Shown here: piece by piece, positions 16,486 to 25,562 of the stretch
Position numbering within the stretch: position 1 is the stretch's first letter
Layout of the letters: every line of letters starts with the position of its first letter
Source: Lentisphaerae bacterium ADurb.Bin082
Lineage (GTDB): Bacteria; Verrucomicrobiota; Lentisphaeria; Oligosphaerales; Oligosphaeraceae
Assembly (NCBI GenBank): GCA_002070945.1
Contig: MWEG01000108.1
Coordinates: 1 to 64,000, forward strand
Direction of reading: 5' to 3'
DNA length: 64,000 nucleotides
The notes under the pieces: model-generated
Told to the model about the DNA's origin: nothing
The model's database searches: none
Seen by the model: only the letters and a program-made list of their open reading frames with translations
Made by a program: the position numbers and the translations under genes

Positions 16486-19400
16486 ATGAAGCGTTGGACA
16501 TTTATCTTAGCGATGTGGTTGACGGCGGCGGCCTGGTCGGCAACGCCGCCCCCGGAATTCATCTCGGACTGCGAGCGGCTGAGCGCCGAGCCTCACCGGC
16601 TGAGCGGCACGCCTGAGTACAACCGCGCCGCCGACTATGTCATGGCGCGGCTCCAAGCATTGTCGCCAGATACGATCTTTGAGCAGCCGTTCGCAACAGC
16701 ACAGATCGAGAAGCAACACGCTGACCTTGTCTTGGCGGATGGACGGACGCTTGAGCTGCAGCCCATGCGGCCAAATGGCATCATCCCGCCGGTGACTCCG
16801 GAGGGCGGGGTGACTGGCCGGGTCGTCCATACGGGCCAGGGCACAGCCGCCGACTTTGAACGCGAGTCCGTGGATGGGGCACTGGTAGTCTTAGACTACA
16901 ACTGCGGACAGGGCTGGCTGCGGGCCTTGCGCCTGGGCGCCAAGGCCGTCATCTTCACAAAGCCATCCGAAGCTGACGCGCGCCACCCGCATCACGTCGT
17001 GAGCAATGTCAATCTCCTGCGCTTCTACTATGACGGACCGGCTGCGGACATTCCGGCCGGCACGACCGCAACCCTGCACAGCAGCATCGTCTGGACGCCG
17101 GCTGTCGGTCGGAACCTTTTCGCTTTTTTCCAGGGCACCGACCCTGTGTTTGCGCAGAGCAAGGAGGAAGTGGTGATTTTGGCGGCCAACCTTGACAGCT
17201 ACGGCGAGGCGCCCTGGCTGTCGCCTGGTGCGCGCGGCGCGGCCAACGCGGCAGCACTGCTCCACCTGGCCGGCGAAGTCAGCCGCAACCGGCCCCGCCG
17301 CCATACCCTGATCGCCTTCTTTGACCAACAGGCGCGCGGACATCTCGGCAGCAGCTATTTCTACCGCGCCCTGGAAGTGGACAAGCCAGACGTCACCTTG
17401 GCGAAACGGGAGGAATCGTATGCCAATGAAATGGCCTTCATCACCGAGATGCGAAAGATTTTGGCCAGCCCTGCGCCGCTGACTGCGCGTTCCAAGGACG
17501 CCCGACGGCGCTTCCTTGACCGCCTGACTGACAAGGCCCAGCAGCAGGCCCATATCTACAAGGACAAGGAATTCCGTCTGAATGACGAGCTTCTGAACTA
17601 CCGCAAGATGTATGGCGCACAGCTGCCCGAGAGCCTGCAGGGGCGGATTGAGGAAATCGCCGCAGCCAAGGCCGAGGTCATTCCGGTCAAGCAGTCCTGG
17701 AACGAATTGCAGCGGGTGGTTGGCCGGCAGAAACGCCAGTCCGGCGGTGAACCGGTCGCCCTCAGCCCGGAAGTGCAGGCCAACCTGGAGCTGATCGTCG
17801 CCCAAGTCAAGGATGACATCGATGCCCGAGCCCGTGAGCTTGAGCAGGAACGAGCGGCGTTGGACGCAGACGCCGCGATTGTGAAGCTGTTAGGGGAGCG
17901 CTGGATCGCCCTGCATATATCGTTGCTGCTGGGCGACACCAGCGAGCGCTGGGGATTGGTCATTGGCGGGGAGTCGGCTATGCATTCGTATCAGGACAAC
18001 CCCGGACTGTATGGCAAAATCCAGGCAGTCTTCCTGCGTACGCACCAAAAACGCACCGAGACCGGCCTGGCCAGCCTGTTTCTGCCCGAGTCGGCTGACC
18101 AGACCTTGTCGCAGACGCGGGTGCTGTGGGCGGCTCCGGCGCTCATCCACAGCGGCGAGCCGGCCGGACTGTTCGGCATTTACAACTTGTGCCTGGGCAC
18201 GGTTCAGGAATCAGCCCCGCATGAAGGCACACCGCATGACACTCTGGACCGCCTGAGCCTGCCGCGACTTTTTAGCCAGGTTGAGGATATTGCCGCGTTC
18301 CTGTTCCCGGTTGGCGACATGTCCGCTGAACTGGCCGCGGAAACGGTCGGCAGCCATCCCGGGCTGTCCCTGCGCCGCAGCATCGTCACCAGCAAGGAAT
18401 ATGTGCTGCCCAGCTTTGACAGCGACAACAGCGTCAAAGGGCCCATGGTCATGGGCATGCTGCCAGGAACCTCAATCCCCAATACTCCCATGCCTGGCGC
18501 CATCATCCAATTCCGCCTGATCCGGAATATGTCCCTCGCCTACGAGGAAAGCAAACCGCCCGCCTTTGATAACTTCCAGGTGCTGCAGACAAACCGGAAC
18601 GGCAGCTACGCCCTGGGGCCGGTCACTAACGCCTGGGGCGCACGCGGCGGCTTTGCCGCTATCTTCGATGCCCAGGGGCTGCCGGCAGAAGTCTCAGGAA
18701 ACAGCTCCTACACGACGATCCGATGGCGCCTCAACACCTTCCGGGCCAATTCCGGCTGCGTAGTGCTGCCATCGCAGCAGCGGACGTATAAGCTGCCGGG
18801 CGATGATGTGAAGGTGATGTCGGCCCGGGCCAACTCCGACCTGGATCGCACCAAGTCGTTCACTGAGACGGTGGATGGCGTGGTGTGCTGGTACGCCGAG
18901 GAGCGTGAAAAAGGCGTTAAGCTGTTCAGTCTCAGGCAGATGGTCGGCCTGAACAACGGGCCTGAGTTCCTGGAGGAGTTTGAGCCTGGCGAAGAACAGA
19001 TCGGCGAAGGCTTCCCGATGAGCGACGAACCCCTAACCCTGAATGCGGCAGCGCGCTCGGCAGCCGACCTCTGGCGGCTGAACGAGTCACGGATGGAAAT
19101 TCTGCGGGCCAAGGGCATCCTCGACTCTTCCCTGGCCGAGATGCACGGACGCTCCGAGGACATCCTCCTGGAAGCGGCTCAGCCAGACACGTCGCCGATG
19201 CGACGGGAAGCGCTGGCGACCACGTCGTTCTGGGCTTCCCGGCCAGTGTACCAGAAAGTCAGGGCCATGTTAGACGACCTGGTGTTCGCAGTCCTGATTC
19301 TGCTGGGATTGTCAGTGCCGTTTGCGTTCGCCTTGGAGCGGGTTCTGATCGGCGCAACAACCATCTACAAGCAAATCTATTGGTTTGTCGTCTTTTTTGC

Positions 19401-21357
19401 GGCAACCTTTTTGATTTTATACTTGTCGCATCCGGCCTTTGCGATCGCCAACACGCCGATCATCATCTTTTTAGGCTTTGCCATCGTCGTGATGGCGGTC
19501 ATGGTGATTTTCATCATCATGCGGAAATTCGAGTATGAACTCAAGGCGATCCAGGGCATGACCACGACGGTGCACGTCAGCGACGTATCGAATGTGAGTA
19601 CTCTCATGGCGGCGATGCAGATGGGCATCTCGACTATGCGCCGCCGGCCTACGCGCACCGCCTTGACCGCCATCACGATTATCCTCCTCACCTTCACCAT
19701 CCTGTGCTTCGCGTCCTTTGGCACCCAGTCCGGCATCGTCACCATCTTCGCGGCGCCAAACCCCAACTACTGCGGCGCCTTTGTGCACAATGTCAACTGG
19801 AATCCGCTCAGCGAGGACTTGCAGGACATCATCCGCGGCCGGTGGCCAGACTTGACCGTCTGCCGGCGCCTGTGGGTGTCGCCGTCCTCACAGGACAACC
19901 CTGGGCTGCTGATGAGCCGTACGGACGCATCACAGCCGGTGACAGTGAGGGGCATCCTGGGCATCGAGCCGCAGGAAATCGCCAACCGGCCTGATCTCCA
20001 GGAGTACTTCAGCGGCTTGGAGGAAGATACGGTGCTGATCACAGAGGCCGTGGCCGAGGCGCTGGGCGTCGCCGCTGGCGACGAGGTGCTGCTGCGGGGA
20101 CGGCGGCTTAGGGTCGGCCGACTGCTCGATGCCGTGCAGGTCTCGGCAGCCAAGGACATGGACATGAGCAGCATCCTGCCGGCTGACTTCACAGAGGCGA
20201 CCTCGTCCTCGCAGCCGACAGCAGCCGCACTGGAGGGCGATGACGAGGCCATAGAGTCCATGTCACAGCGCAATTGGGCAAGCCTGCCGGTTGACCAGGT
20301 GGCTGTAGTGACGGCGGACACGGCCAAGGCCATCGGCGGCGCCCTGTTCGCCCTGACCGTGTATACGGTTGACAGCACGGCCGCAGTGGAGACGGCGGAG
20401 AACCTGGCTCGGATGCTGCCGTTCCCGATCCCTGCAACCGGCGACAACGGCGTCTACCGGCACCTCCTGGGAACCGTGTTGAAGGCCAGCGGCGCCCGAG
20501 ACTTGTTTTTCCCGATTGTCCTGGGCGGATTGGTGATATTCGGGACTATGCTGGGCTCAGTGGCAGACCGGCAGAAGGAAATCTACACCTTCAGTGCCCT
20601 CGGCCTGGCGCCGCGCCACGTGGCAACGCTGTTTTTTGCCGAGTCCATGGTCTATGCCCTTATCGGCGGCCTGGGCGGGTACCTGCTGGCGCAAGGAACC
20701 TTGAAGGCGCTGGGAGCGGCTGCAGAATACGGCCTGTTGCGAGTGCCGGAGATGAACATGTCGTCAACAAATACGATTGCGACGATTCTGATTGTCATGG
20801 CGACCGTGCTGCTCTCGTCGGTCTATCCAGCGATTAAGGCTTCGAAATCAGCCAACCCGGGCCTGATGCGGACGTGGCGTCCACCCGCACCAGTGGGCGA
20901 TTTGATGGACCTGGTGTTTCCGTTCACAGTGTCGCAATACGATATCACCGGAGTGGTGTCTTTCCTGAAAGAGCATTTTGGCAATCATACCGACACTGGC
21001 CTGGGGCGATTTATGACGAGCGACGTGAAGCTGGTCAAGGAGCCCAACGGCGACCTTGGCTTGGACGCGCGCCTGGCCCTGGCGCCGTTTGACTTGGGCG
21101 TGAGCCAGACCTTCGCGCTGCGCAGCACGCCGAGCGAAATCCCTGGCATTGACGAGGTGCGGGTGCTGCTGCATCGTCTGTCCGGGCAGCCAAAGGATTG
21201 GCAGCGCCTGAACAAGGTCTTCCTGGACGACCTCCGGCAGCAATTTCTCATCTGGCGCTCCATTCCACCAGAGACTATGGAGCATTATCGTCAGCAGACC
21301 CTGGAAGCCTTGCAGATTATGAATGGGAATGGGGAAGGCACGAAGCGACAGGCGTGA
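16486..21357 (+). CDS. Giant fusion: inactive M28-peptidase-like domain plus FtsX permease
   Basis: The 1623-residue protein begins with a signal peptide (MKRWTFILAMWLTAAAWSA); the start at 16486 fits this. Residues about 20-320 resemble an M28 aminopeptidase with an inserted PA-like domain, but the metal ligands are lost: the H-x-D is N235-L-D, the P-G-A-D-D turn is PGARG (247-251), and the E-E pair is Q282-A283. Residues about 320-470 are helical, probably coiled coil. A large extracytoplasmic region runs to about 920, then three helices (930-1010), an FtsX core (helices near 1058, 1338, 1378 and 1428, with a loop domain between the first two) and a soluble C-terminal tail to 1623. It sits in a five-gene membrane cluster. 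The dead peptidase may bind peptides without cutting them; that is inference. Confidence 0.8.
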   Translation: MKRWTFILAMWLTAAAWSATPPPEFISDCERLSAEPHRLSGTPEYNRAADYVMARLQALSPDTIFEQPFATAQIEKQHADLVLADGRTLELQPMRPNGIIPPVTPEGGVTGRVVHTGQGTAADFERESVDGALVVLDYNCGQGWLRALRLGAKAVIFTKPSEADARHPHHVVSNVNLLRFYYDGPAADIPAGTTATLHSSIVWTPAVGRNLFAFFQGTDPVFAQSKEEVVILAANLDSYGEAPWLSPGARGAANAAALLHLAGEVSRNRPRRHTLIAFFDQQARGHLGSSYFYRALEVDKPDVTLAKREESYANEMAFITEMRKILASPAPLTARSKDARRRFLDRLTDKAQQQAHIYKDKEFRLNDELLNYRKMYGAQLPESLQGRIEEIAAAKAEVIPVKQSWNELQRVVGRQKRQSGGEPVALSPEVQANLELIVAQVKDDIDARARELEQERAALDADAAIVKLLGERWIALHISLLLGDTSERWGLVIGGESAMHSYQDNPGLYGKIQAVFLRTHQKRTETGLASLFLPESADQTLSQTRVLWAAPALIHSGEPAGLFGIYNLCLGTVQESAPHEGTPHDTLDRLSLPRLFSQVEDIAAFLFPVGDMSAELAAETVGSHPGLSLRRSIVTSKEYVLPSFDSDNSVKGPMVMGMLPGTSIPNTPMPGAIIQFRLIRNMSLAYEESKPPAFDNFQVLQTNRNGSYALGPVTNAWGARGGFAAIFDAQGLPAEVSGNSSYTTIRWRLNTFRANSGCVVLPSQQRTYKLPGDDVKVMSARANSDLDRTKSFTETVDGVVCWYAEEREKGVKLFSLRQMVGLNNGPEFLEEFEPGEEQIGEGFPMSDEPLTLNAAARSAADLWRLNESRMEILRAKGILDSSLAEMHGRSEDILLEAAQPDTSPMRREALATTSFWASRPVYQKVRAMLDDLVFAVLILLGLSVPFAFALERVLIGATTIYKQIYWFVVFFAATFLILYLSHPAFAIANTPIIIFLGFAIVVMAVMVIFIIMRKFEYELKAIQGMTTTVHVSDVSNVSTLMAAMQMGISTMRRRPTRTALTAITIILLTFTILCFASFGTQSGIVTIFAAPNPNYCGAFVHNVNWNPLSEDLQDIIRGRWPDLTVCRRLWVSPSSQDNPGLLMSRTDASQPVTVRGILGIEPQEIANRPDLQEYFSGLEEDTVLITEAVAEALGVAAGDEVLLRGRRLRVGRLLDAVQVSAAKDMDMSSILPADFTEATSSSQPTAAALEGDDEAIESMSQRNWASLPVDQVAVVTADTAKAIGGALFALTVYTVDSTAAVETAENLARMLPFPIPATGDNGVYRHLLGTVLKASGARDLFFPIVLGGLVIFGTMLGSVADRQKEIYTFSALGLAPRHVATLFFAESMVYALIGGLGGYLLAQGTLKALGAAAEYGLLRVPEMNMSSTNTIATILIVMATVLLSSVYPAIKASKSANPGLMRTWRPPAPVGDLMDLVFPFTVSQYDITGVVSFLKEHFGNHTDTGLGRFMTSDVKLVKEPNGDLGLDARLALAPFDLGVSQTFALRSTPSEIPGIDEVRVLLHRLSGQPKDWQRLNKVFLDDLRQQFLIWRSIPPETMEHYRQQTLEALQIMNGNGEGTKRQA

Positions 21358-21429
21358 GGAACGTCGGCTTAGGCCAGACGTTGGAAACAGAATTGAAGCG
21401 AACCAGTAAGACATCATAGAGACACCATA

Positions 21430-23448
21430 ATGGAACATCGAATTGACCGCGAACTCGAAGAATTTCGGCGCATCATGGAAGTGCCCTCTACTTTTGAGGA
21501 GGGCTTCCGCTGGTCGGCGCTGTTTGGCGCGATTTTTGTGGCCCTGCTCATGGTTCCTGGGGCAATCTACATGGGTCTCCTGGCCGGCACTGGCATTGGC
21601 TCGGCGGCGCAGTGGGTGACTGTCATCCTGTTCATTGAAGTCGCGCGCCGAGCGCACCGTTACTTGAACCGCTCGGAAATCTTCGTGCTGTTCTTCATGG
21701 CCGGGTCGATGATGGGCGCAGCCACGACCGGCGGCCTGCTTTGGCAGCAATTTTTCGCCCAGAGCGACGCGGCGGCAGCCAACGGCCTGGCTGACCAGCT
21801 GCCGCGCTGGTGGGCCGCACCGCTTGGGTCAGACTCTTACGCCCAGCGGACTTTTTTCCACATCGACTGGCTGCCAGCGATTCTGATGATGATATTTGGT
21901 TCCTTTGCCGGCCAGCTTTCGAACGTCGTCCTGGGGTATGGCTTGTTCCGCGTTGCCAGCGACATGGAGAAGCTGCCGTTTCCCATGGCGCCGATCGGCG
22001 CCCAGGGCATCATGGCGATGGCCGAAGACATTGAGGCCAAGGATGCTAAGACGGCCGAGGAATCCTGGCGCTGGCGGGTGTTCGCGATTGGCGGAGCGCT
22101 GGGTCTGGCATTCGGCTCCATCTATCTTTTCCTGCCGGTCATCAGCGGCGCCTTGACCGGTACCGCCATCCAGATTTTCCCGATTCCATTTTCCGATTTC
22201 ACCGGCAAGACTGGCTTGTATCTGAAGGCAGTGGCGACCGGCATCTCGTGGGATTTCGGCAACATCATCACCGGCATGGTGATGCCGTTCTATGGCATGG
22301 TCGGCAGTTTCATCGGCCTGATCATCACCGTGGTCGCCAATCCCATCCTGTACAATCATGGCATCCTCAGCAATTGGAAATTCGGCGATGACACGGTGTC
22401 GACCCTGTTCAAGAACAACATCGACTTTTATTTCAGCCTGCACATCGGCATTGCGGTCGCGATTGCCTTAGCAGGGATTTACCAGGTCGTGCGCAGCGTG
22501 TTCAGGAACCGTCAAGCGGCCCGGCAGCCCGGGGGCGGACCTAAGCGCGGCACCTGGAAAGACGTCCCGCCCGGCCGCGGCGACATCAAAGGCTGGGCAA
22601 TCATGCTCTGTTATTTTGTCATCACTTGCGCCTACATCTCTGTTTCAATCGGGCTGCTGATGTGGCACCATGGCGGCTGGACCAAGGACATCCGTAACGT
22701 CCTGATTGTACTGTTGATCCTCGGCTTTTTCTATACGCCGCTGATCAGTTATGTCACGGCGCGGCTAGAAGGCATGGTCGGTCAAGTCGTCGAGGTGCCG
22801 ATGATTCGCGAGGCCGCGCTGATTTTGAGCGGCTATCACGGCGTCGCTGTCTGGTTCCTGCCGCTGCCCATCGCCAATTACGGCACGATGACTGTGTTCT
22901 ACCGGCAATGCGAATTGACGGGAACGAAGTTCACCAGCATCTGGAAAACCAAGATCATACTCTTCCCATTGATTTTGCTCAGCACGATTTTCTTCATGAA
23001 TTTCATCTGGGGTTTGGATCGGATTCCCTCGGTGGCATATCCATACGCGCAGCGGATGTGGGAGCTGAACGCAGCCAACAGCTGCATCATGTATTCCTCG
23101 ACTATGGGCGAATTCTCTATGTTCGAGCAGGCGTTTAATGTCGTTTATCTTGGCTTTGGCGCCGTGGCTGGAGTCGTCCTGTTTGGCGGCATGCAGCTTT
23201 TAGGCGCACCGATTATGTTGACGTATGGCGTGGTCCGCGGCCTGGGCCAGAGCCTGCCGCATTCAATCCTGCCGCAATTCCTGGGTGCGCTGATCGGTCA
23301 TTTCTATTTCAAGAAGCGCCTGAAATTGAAATGGCGCCAGTACATTCCAGTGGTCGCAGCCGGATTTTCGTGCGGCATGGGGCTGATTACAACCGTCGGC
23401 GTCGGCGTTACTTTTTTGAGCAAGGCTGTTATCAAGCTGCCGTTTTAA
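21430..23448 (+). CDS. OPT-like oligopeptide-transporter-family membrane protein
   Basis: The 672-residue protein has about 14 hydrophobic helices. A cytoplasmic N-terminus (MEHRIDRELEEFRRIMEVPS) precedes the first. Segments such as GLLAGTGIGSAAQWVTVILF, PFPMAPIGAQGIMAM and a late GVVRGLGQSLPHSILPQFLG are typical of OPT-superfamily transporters. It is more clearly OPT-like than the copies at 1116 and 11720. It lies 72 bases after the pseudo-peptidase/FtsX fusion and 60 bases before an ABC ATPase, so it is embedded in an ABC/FtsX operon, an unusual setting for a secondary transporter. Peptides or metal-peptide complexes are the likely cargo by family; none is shown here. Confidence 0.78.
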   Translation: MEHRIDRELEEFRRIMEVPSTFEEGFRWSALFGAIFVALLMVPGAIYMGLLAGTGIGSAAQWVTVILFIEVARRAHRYLNRSEIFVLFFMAGSMMGAATTGGLLWQQFFAQSDAAAANGLADQLPRWWAAPLGSDSYAQRTFFHIDWLPAILMMIFGSFAGQLSNVVLGYGLFRVASDMEKLPFPMAPIGAQGIMAMAEDIEAKDAKTAEESWRWRVFAIGGALGLAFGSIYLFLPVISGALTGTAIQIFPIPFSDFTGKTGLYLKAVATGISWDFGNIITGMVMPFYGMVGSFIGLIITVVANPILYNHGILSNWKFGDDTVSTLFKNNIDFYFSLHIGIAVAIALAGIYQVVRSVFRNRQAARQPGGGPKRGTWKDVPPGRGDIKGWAIMLCYFVITCAYISVSIGLLMWHHGGWTKDIRNVLIVLLILGFFYTPLISYVTARLEGMVGQVVEVPMIREAALILSGYHGVAVWFLPLPIANYGTMTVFYRQCELTGTKFTSIWKTKIILFPLILLSTIFFMNFIWGLDRIPSVAYPYAQRMWELNAANSCIMYSSTMGEFSMFEQAFNVVYLGFGAVAGVVLFGGMQLLGAPIMLTYGVVRGLGQSLPHSILPQFLGALIGHFYFKKRLKLKWRQYIPVVAAGFSCGMGLITTVGVGVTFLSKAVIKLPF

Positions 23449-23508
23449 GTTCAGGGACAGTTCCCGGGCAGACCGGTGCTGGCAGACATAGATAAGGGGA
23501 CTGCAAAC

Positions 23509-24234
23509 ATGAGTCAGGAAGTCCTGATCAAAGTCAAAAATGTGAACAAGGAGTTCAACCTCGGCAAAGCGGTGGTGCACGCCCTGCGTGACATCAACCT
23601 GGAGATTTACCGGGGCGAATATATGTCGATCATGGGCCCGTCCGGCTCCGGCAAAAGCACCTTGTTCAATATGATTGGCGCCTTGGACCGGCCGACCTCT
23701 GGCCTGGTCGAAGTCGCTGGCGTTGACTTGACTAAGCTGACGCCACGGCAGTTGGCGCATTTTCGCGGCAATCACATCGGCTACATCTTCCAGGCCTACA
23801 ACCTGCTGCCTGCATACGACGCCATCTCCAATGTCATTCTGCCGCTGTTGTTCAGCGGGGTCGATCCCGAGCAGGCGCGCAAGCGCGCTATTGAAGTGCT
23901 TGAAATGGTCGGCCTGGGTCATCGCTTGACGCACCGGCCGGACGAAATGTCCGGCGGCCAGCAACAACGGGTGGCCATTGCGCGGGCGCTTGCCAACGAG
24001 CCAGCGATTATCCTGGCGGATGAGCCGACCGCGAACCTCGACCTGGTGACAGGCGAGGAAATCATCAACCTGATCGCTGACTTGTCAAGGCGACTGGGCG
24101 TGACCGTGGTGACCGCGACGCACGACCACAAAATGCTGGCGACATCAGACCGGATTCTGTGGATTAAGGACGGCGGCGTTGACCGCCTCGAACGCCGAGA
24201 AGACCTCAAGATCAAGGTCGGCGTGGTGAAGTGA
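23509..24234 (+). CDS. Second ABC transporter ATP-binding protein (LolD/MacB type)
   Basis: The 241-residue ATPase has Walker A GPSGSGKSTLF, Q-loop IFQAYNL, signature MSGGQQQRVAIARAL, Walker B IILADEPTANLD and switch histidine TATHDHKM. I chose the ATG at 23509 because AAGGGGA precedes it at proper spacing; an earlier start at 23476 would run through that site. It closes the 14-24 kb cluster and is the likely motor of the fused permease at 16486. It is very similar to the ATPase at 15531, suggesting duplication of a permease-ATPase pair. Confidence 0.95.
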   Translation: MSQEVLIKVKNVNKEFNLGKAVVHALRDINLEIYRGEYMSIMGPSGSGKSTLFNMIGALDRPTSGLVEVAGVDLTKLTPRQLAHFRGNHIGYIFQAYNLLPAYDAISNVILPLLFSGVDPEQARKRAIEVLEMVGLGHRLTHRPDEMSGGQQQRVAIARALANEPAIILADEPTANLDLVTGEEIINLIADLSRRLGVTVVTATHDHKMLATSDRILWIKDGGVDRLERREDLKIKVGVVK

Positions 24235-24246
24235 CCAGATGTAATC

Positions 24247-24345
24247 GGTCACCGATTGATACGAGGGGCTTTTTTAGGGGCGAGGGGCGAGAGTGAGCTT
24301 GGACTACGCTGTCCACACCGTCCACTATGTCCACTATGTCCACAG
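24247..24345 (+). repeat. Composite repeat copy (lead-in segment and 9-bp GTCCA array)
   Basis: GGTCACCGATTGATACGAGG at 24247-24266 recurs in varied form at 46390. GCTTGGACT (24297-24305) leads into four units of 9 bp (GTCCACACC, GTCCACTAT, GTCCACTAT, GTCCACAGC; 24309-24344). The region lies between two genes that converge. Confidence 0.75.
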
Positions 24346-24452
24346 CCCCGCAGCGGCAAAAGGCTCGGGGGCAGAGACAAAAGCCCAGGGTAAGCGGCTC
24401 CGCCAGGGGCCACGACAACCGCAAGCCCCCCCCCGGTCGCCATTGCTGTAGG

Positions 24453-25247
24453 TCAGGCGATTTCGGCTTCGTATCGCCGCATGGTGGCGATTTCCCTGGG
24501 CAGGTGGACGTTGTAGTCTTCCCAGTTGATCCATTCGCCGGAGATAAAGCCCTGGTAGTCGATGGTTTTGAGCAGCTCCAGGGCGCGTTTGTGGTCGATG
24601 TCGCCTTCGCCGATTGGGAGCAGGCCAGAGGCTTCTTTGGGGCCATCGTGGATGTGCAAGTGCCGAATCCAGTTTTTGAGGGCCTGGAAAGCGCTGTCCA
24701 TGGTGGCATTGCCGCGCCGCACCGGATGCATGATGTCCCAGTTGACAGCGATGGCTGGATGGTTGACGCGCTCCATGATGGCCGCGACGTGCTCCGGAGC
24801 GCACCAGGCGTCATGCGTTTCCAGGCAGAGAGTCACACCTCGATCAGCTGCATGCGCGGCGACTTTCGATAAAGCGTCAGCGACGTGGGCAGTCGCGGCT
24901 TCGCGGTCGATCTGGTCTGGGAAAAGCCCGCCGAACACGCGGATGACCGGGGCGCCGAGGTCGCCAGCTAGGTCGATGCGGTCGTGCGTCTGCAAGACCA
25001 TGGACGCGGTCTTTTCGGGGTCGGCATACGACAATGAGGTAGCCAGGCAGGCCAGCTTGATGCCGCTGGCGTTGATGCGATCCTTGATCTGCTGACGCCG
25101 CGCCGGGGACGTGGCGACTTCGATGCCGTGAGCGTGCTTGGAGTCAAGCCGCGGCTCAATGCCGTCATAACCGAAGCGTTTGGCAATGGCCAGCATCTCC
25201 TCTAAGGTGGCTTCAGGGGTGGAAAAGCTCATGAACGAGTACTGCAT
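24453..25247 (-). CDS. Xylose-isomerase-like TIM barrel sugar epimerase/isomerase
   Basis: The 264-residue protein (starting MQYSFMSFST) belongs to the AP-endonuclease-2/xylose-isomerase-like barrel family. Metal ligands are visible as E in CLETHDAW, D in VNWDIMHP, H in HLHIHDGP and E in SGEWINW. AAGGA precedes the ATG at 25247; longer readings upstream add a tail with no family similarity. Members isomerise or epimerise sugars and sugar acids, or act as inosose-type enzymes. It is transcribed divergently from the secreted glycosidase at 25563 and may act on its products; the substrate is unknown. Confidence 0.85.
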   Translation of the reverse strand: MQYSFMSFSTPEATLEEMLAIAKRFGYDGIEPRLDSKHAHGIEVATSPARRQQIKDRINASGIKLACLATSLSYADPEKTASMVLQTHDRIDLAGDLGAPVIRVFGGLFPDQIDREAATAHVADALSKVAAHAADRGVTLCLETHDAWCAPEHVAAIMERVNHPAIAVNWDIMHPVRRGNATMDSAFQALKNWIRHLHIHDGPKEASGLLPIGEGDIDHKRALELLKTIDYQGFISGEWINWEDYNVHLPREIATMRRYEAEIA

Positions 25248-25406
25248 GGACTGTCCTTGTCTGTGGGGTGAAAAAAACGCGCCGCTAGGTCTATCGGAAA
25301 CATTGCCTCGAACCGGGCGGCCTGGTTGTAGACGGCTTGAGTGACAAGAATAATATAAGGCTTGTAGGGTAACACAGCAGGAAAAGGGTTGTTTTAACGA
25401 CCTCGT

Positions 25407-25446
25407 TTGACATCCGTTAATGTAGTCATACATTCATTTTGCGCAA
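25407..25446 (+). promoter_or_regulatory. Promoter with overlapping inverted repeats upstream of the glycosidase
   Basis: TTGACA (25407-25412) and TACATT (25429-25434) are 16 bp apart. AATGTAGTCATACATT (25419-25434) is a perfect inverted repeat with 6-bp arms covering the -10, and TTGCGCAA (25439-25446) is an 8-bp palindrome just after it. Both are good operator candidates. The 315-base divergent gap (25248-25562) holds nothing else I can name. Confidence 0.55.
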
Positions 25447-25562
25447 GCAGTAGAAACTTTAGATAACAGGGAGGACAGCGCGATTACCGCTTGCAAGCCT
25501 GTTCCAGCCACCACACTTTCCTCATAAGCATCTTCAACCCAGCAAGTCCAAGGAAAATCGCC

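Noticed and set aside
24327-24872. 181-residue plus-strand frame beginning MSTMSTAPQ
   Set aside because: Starts inside the GTCCA array and then mirrors the isomerase gene on the minus strand.
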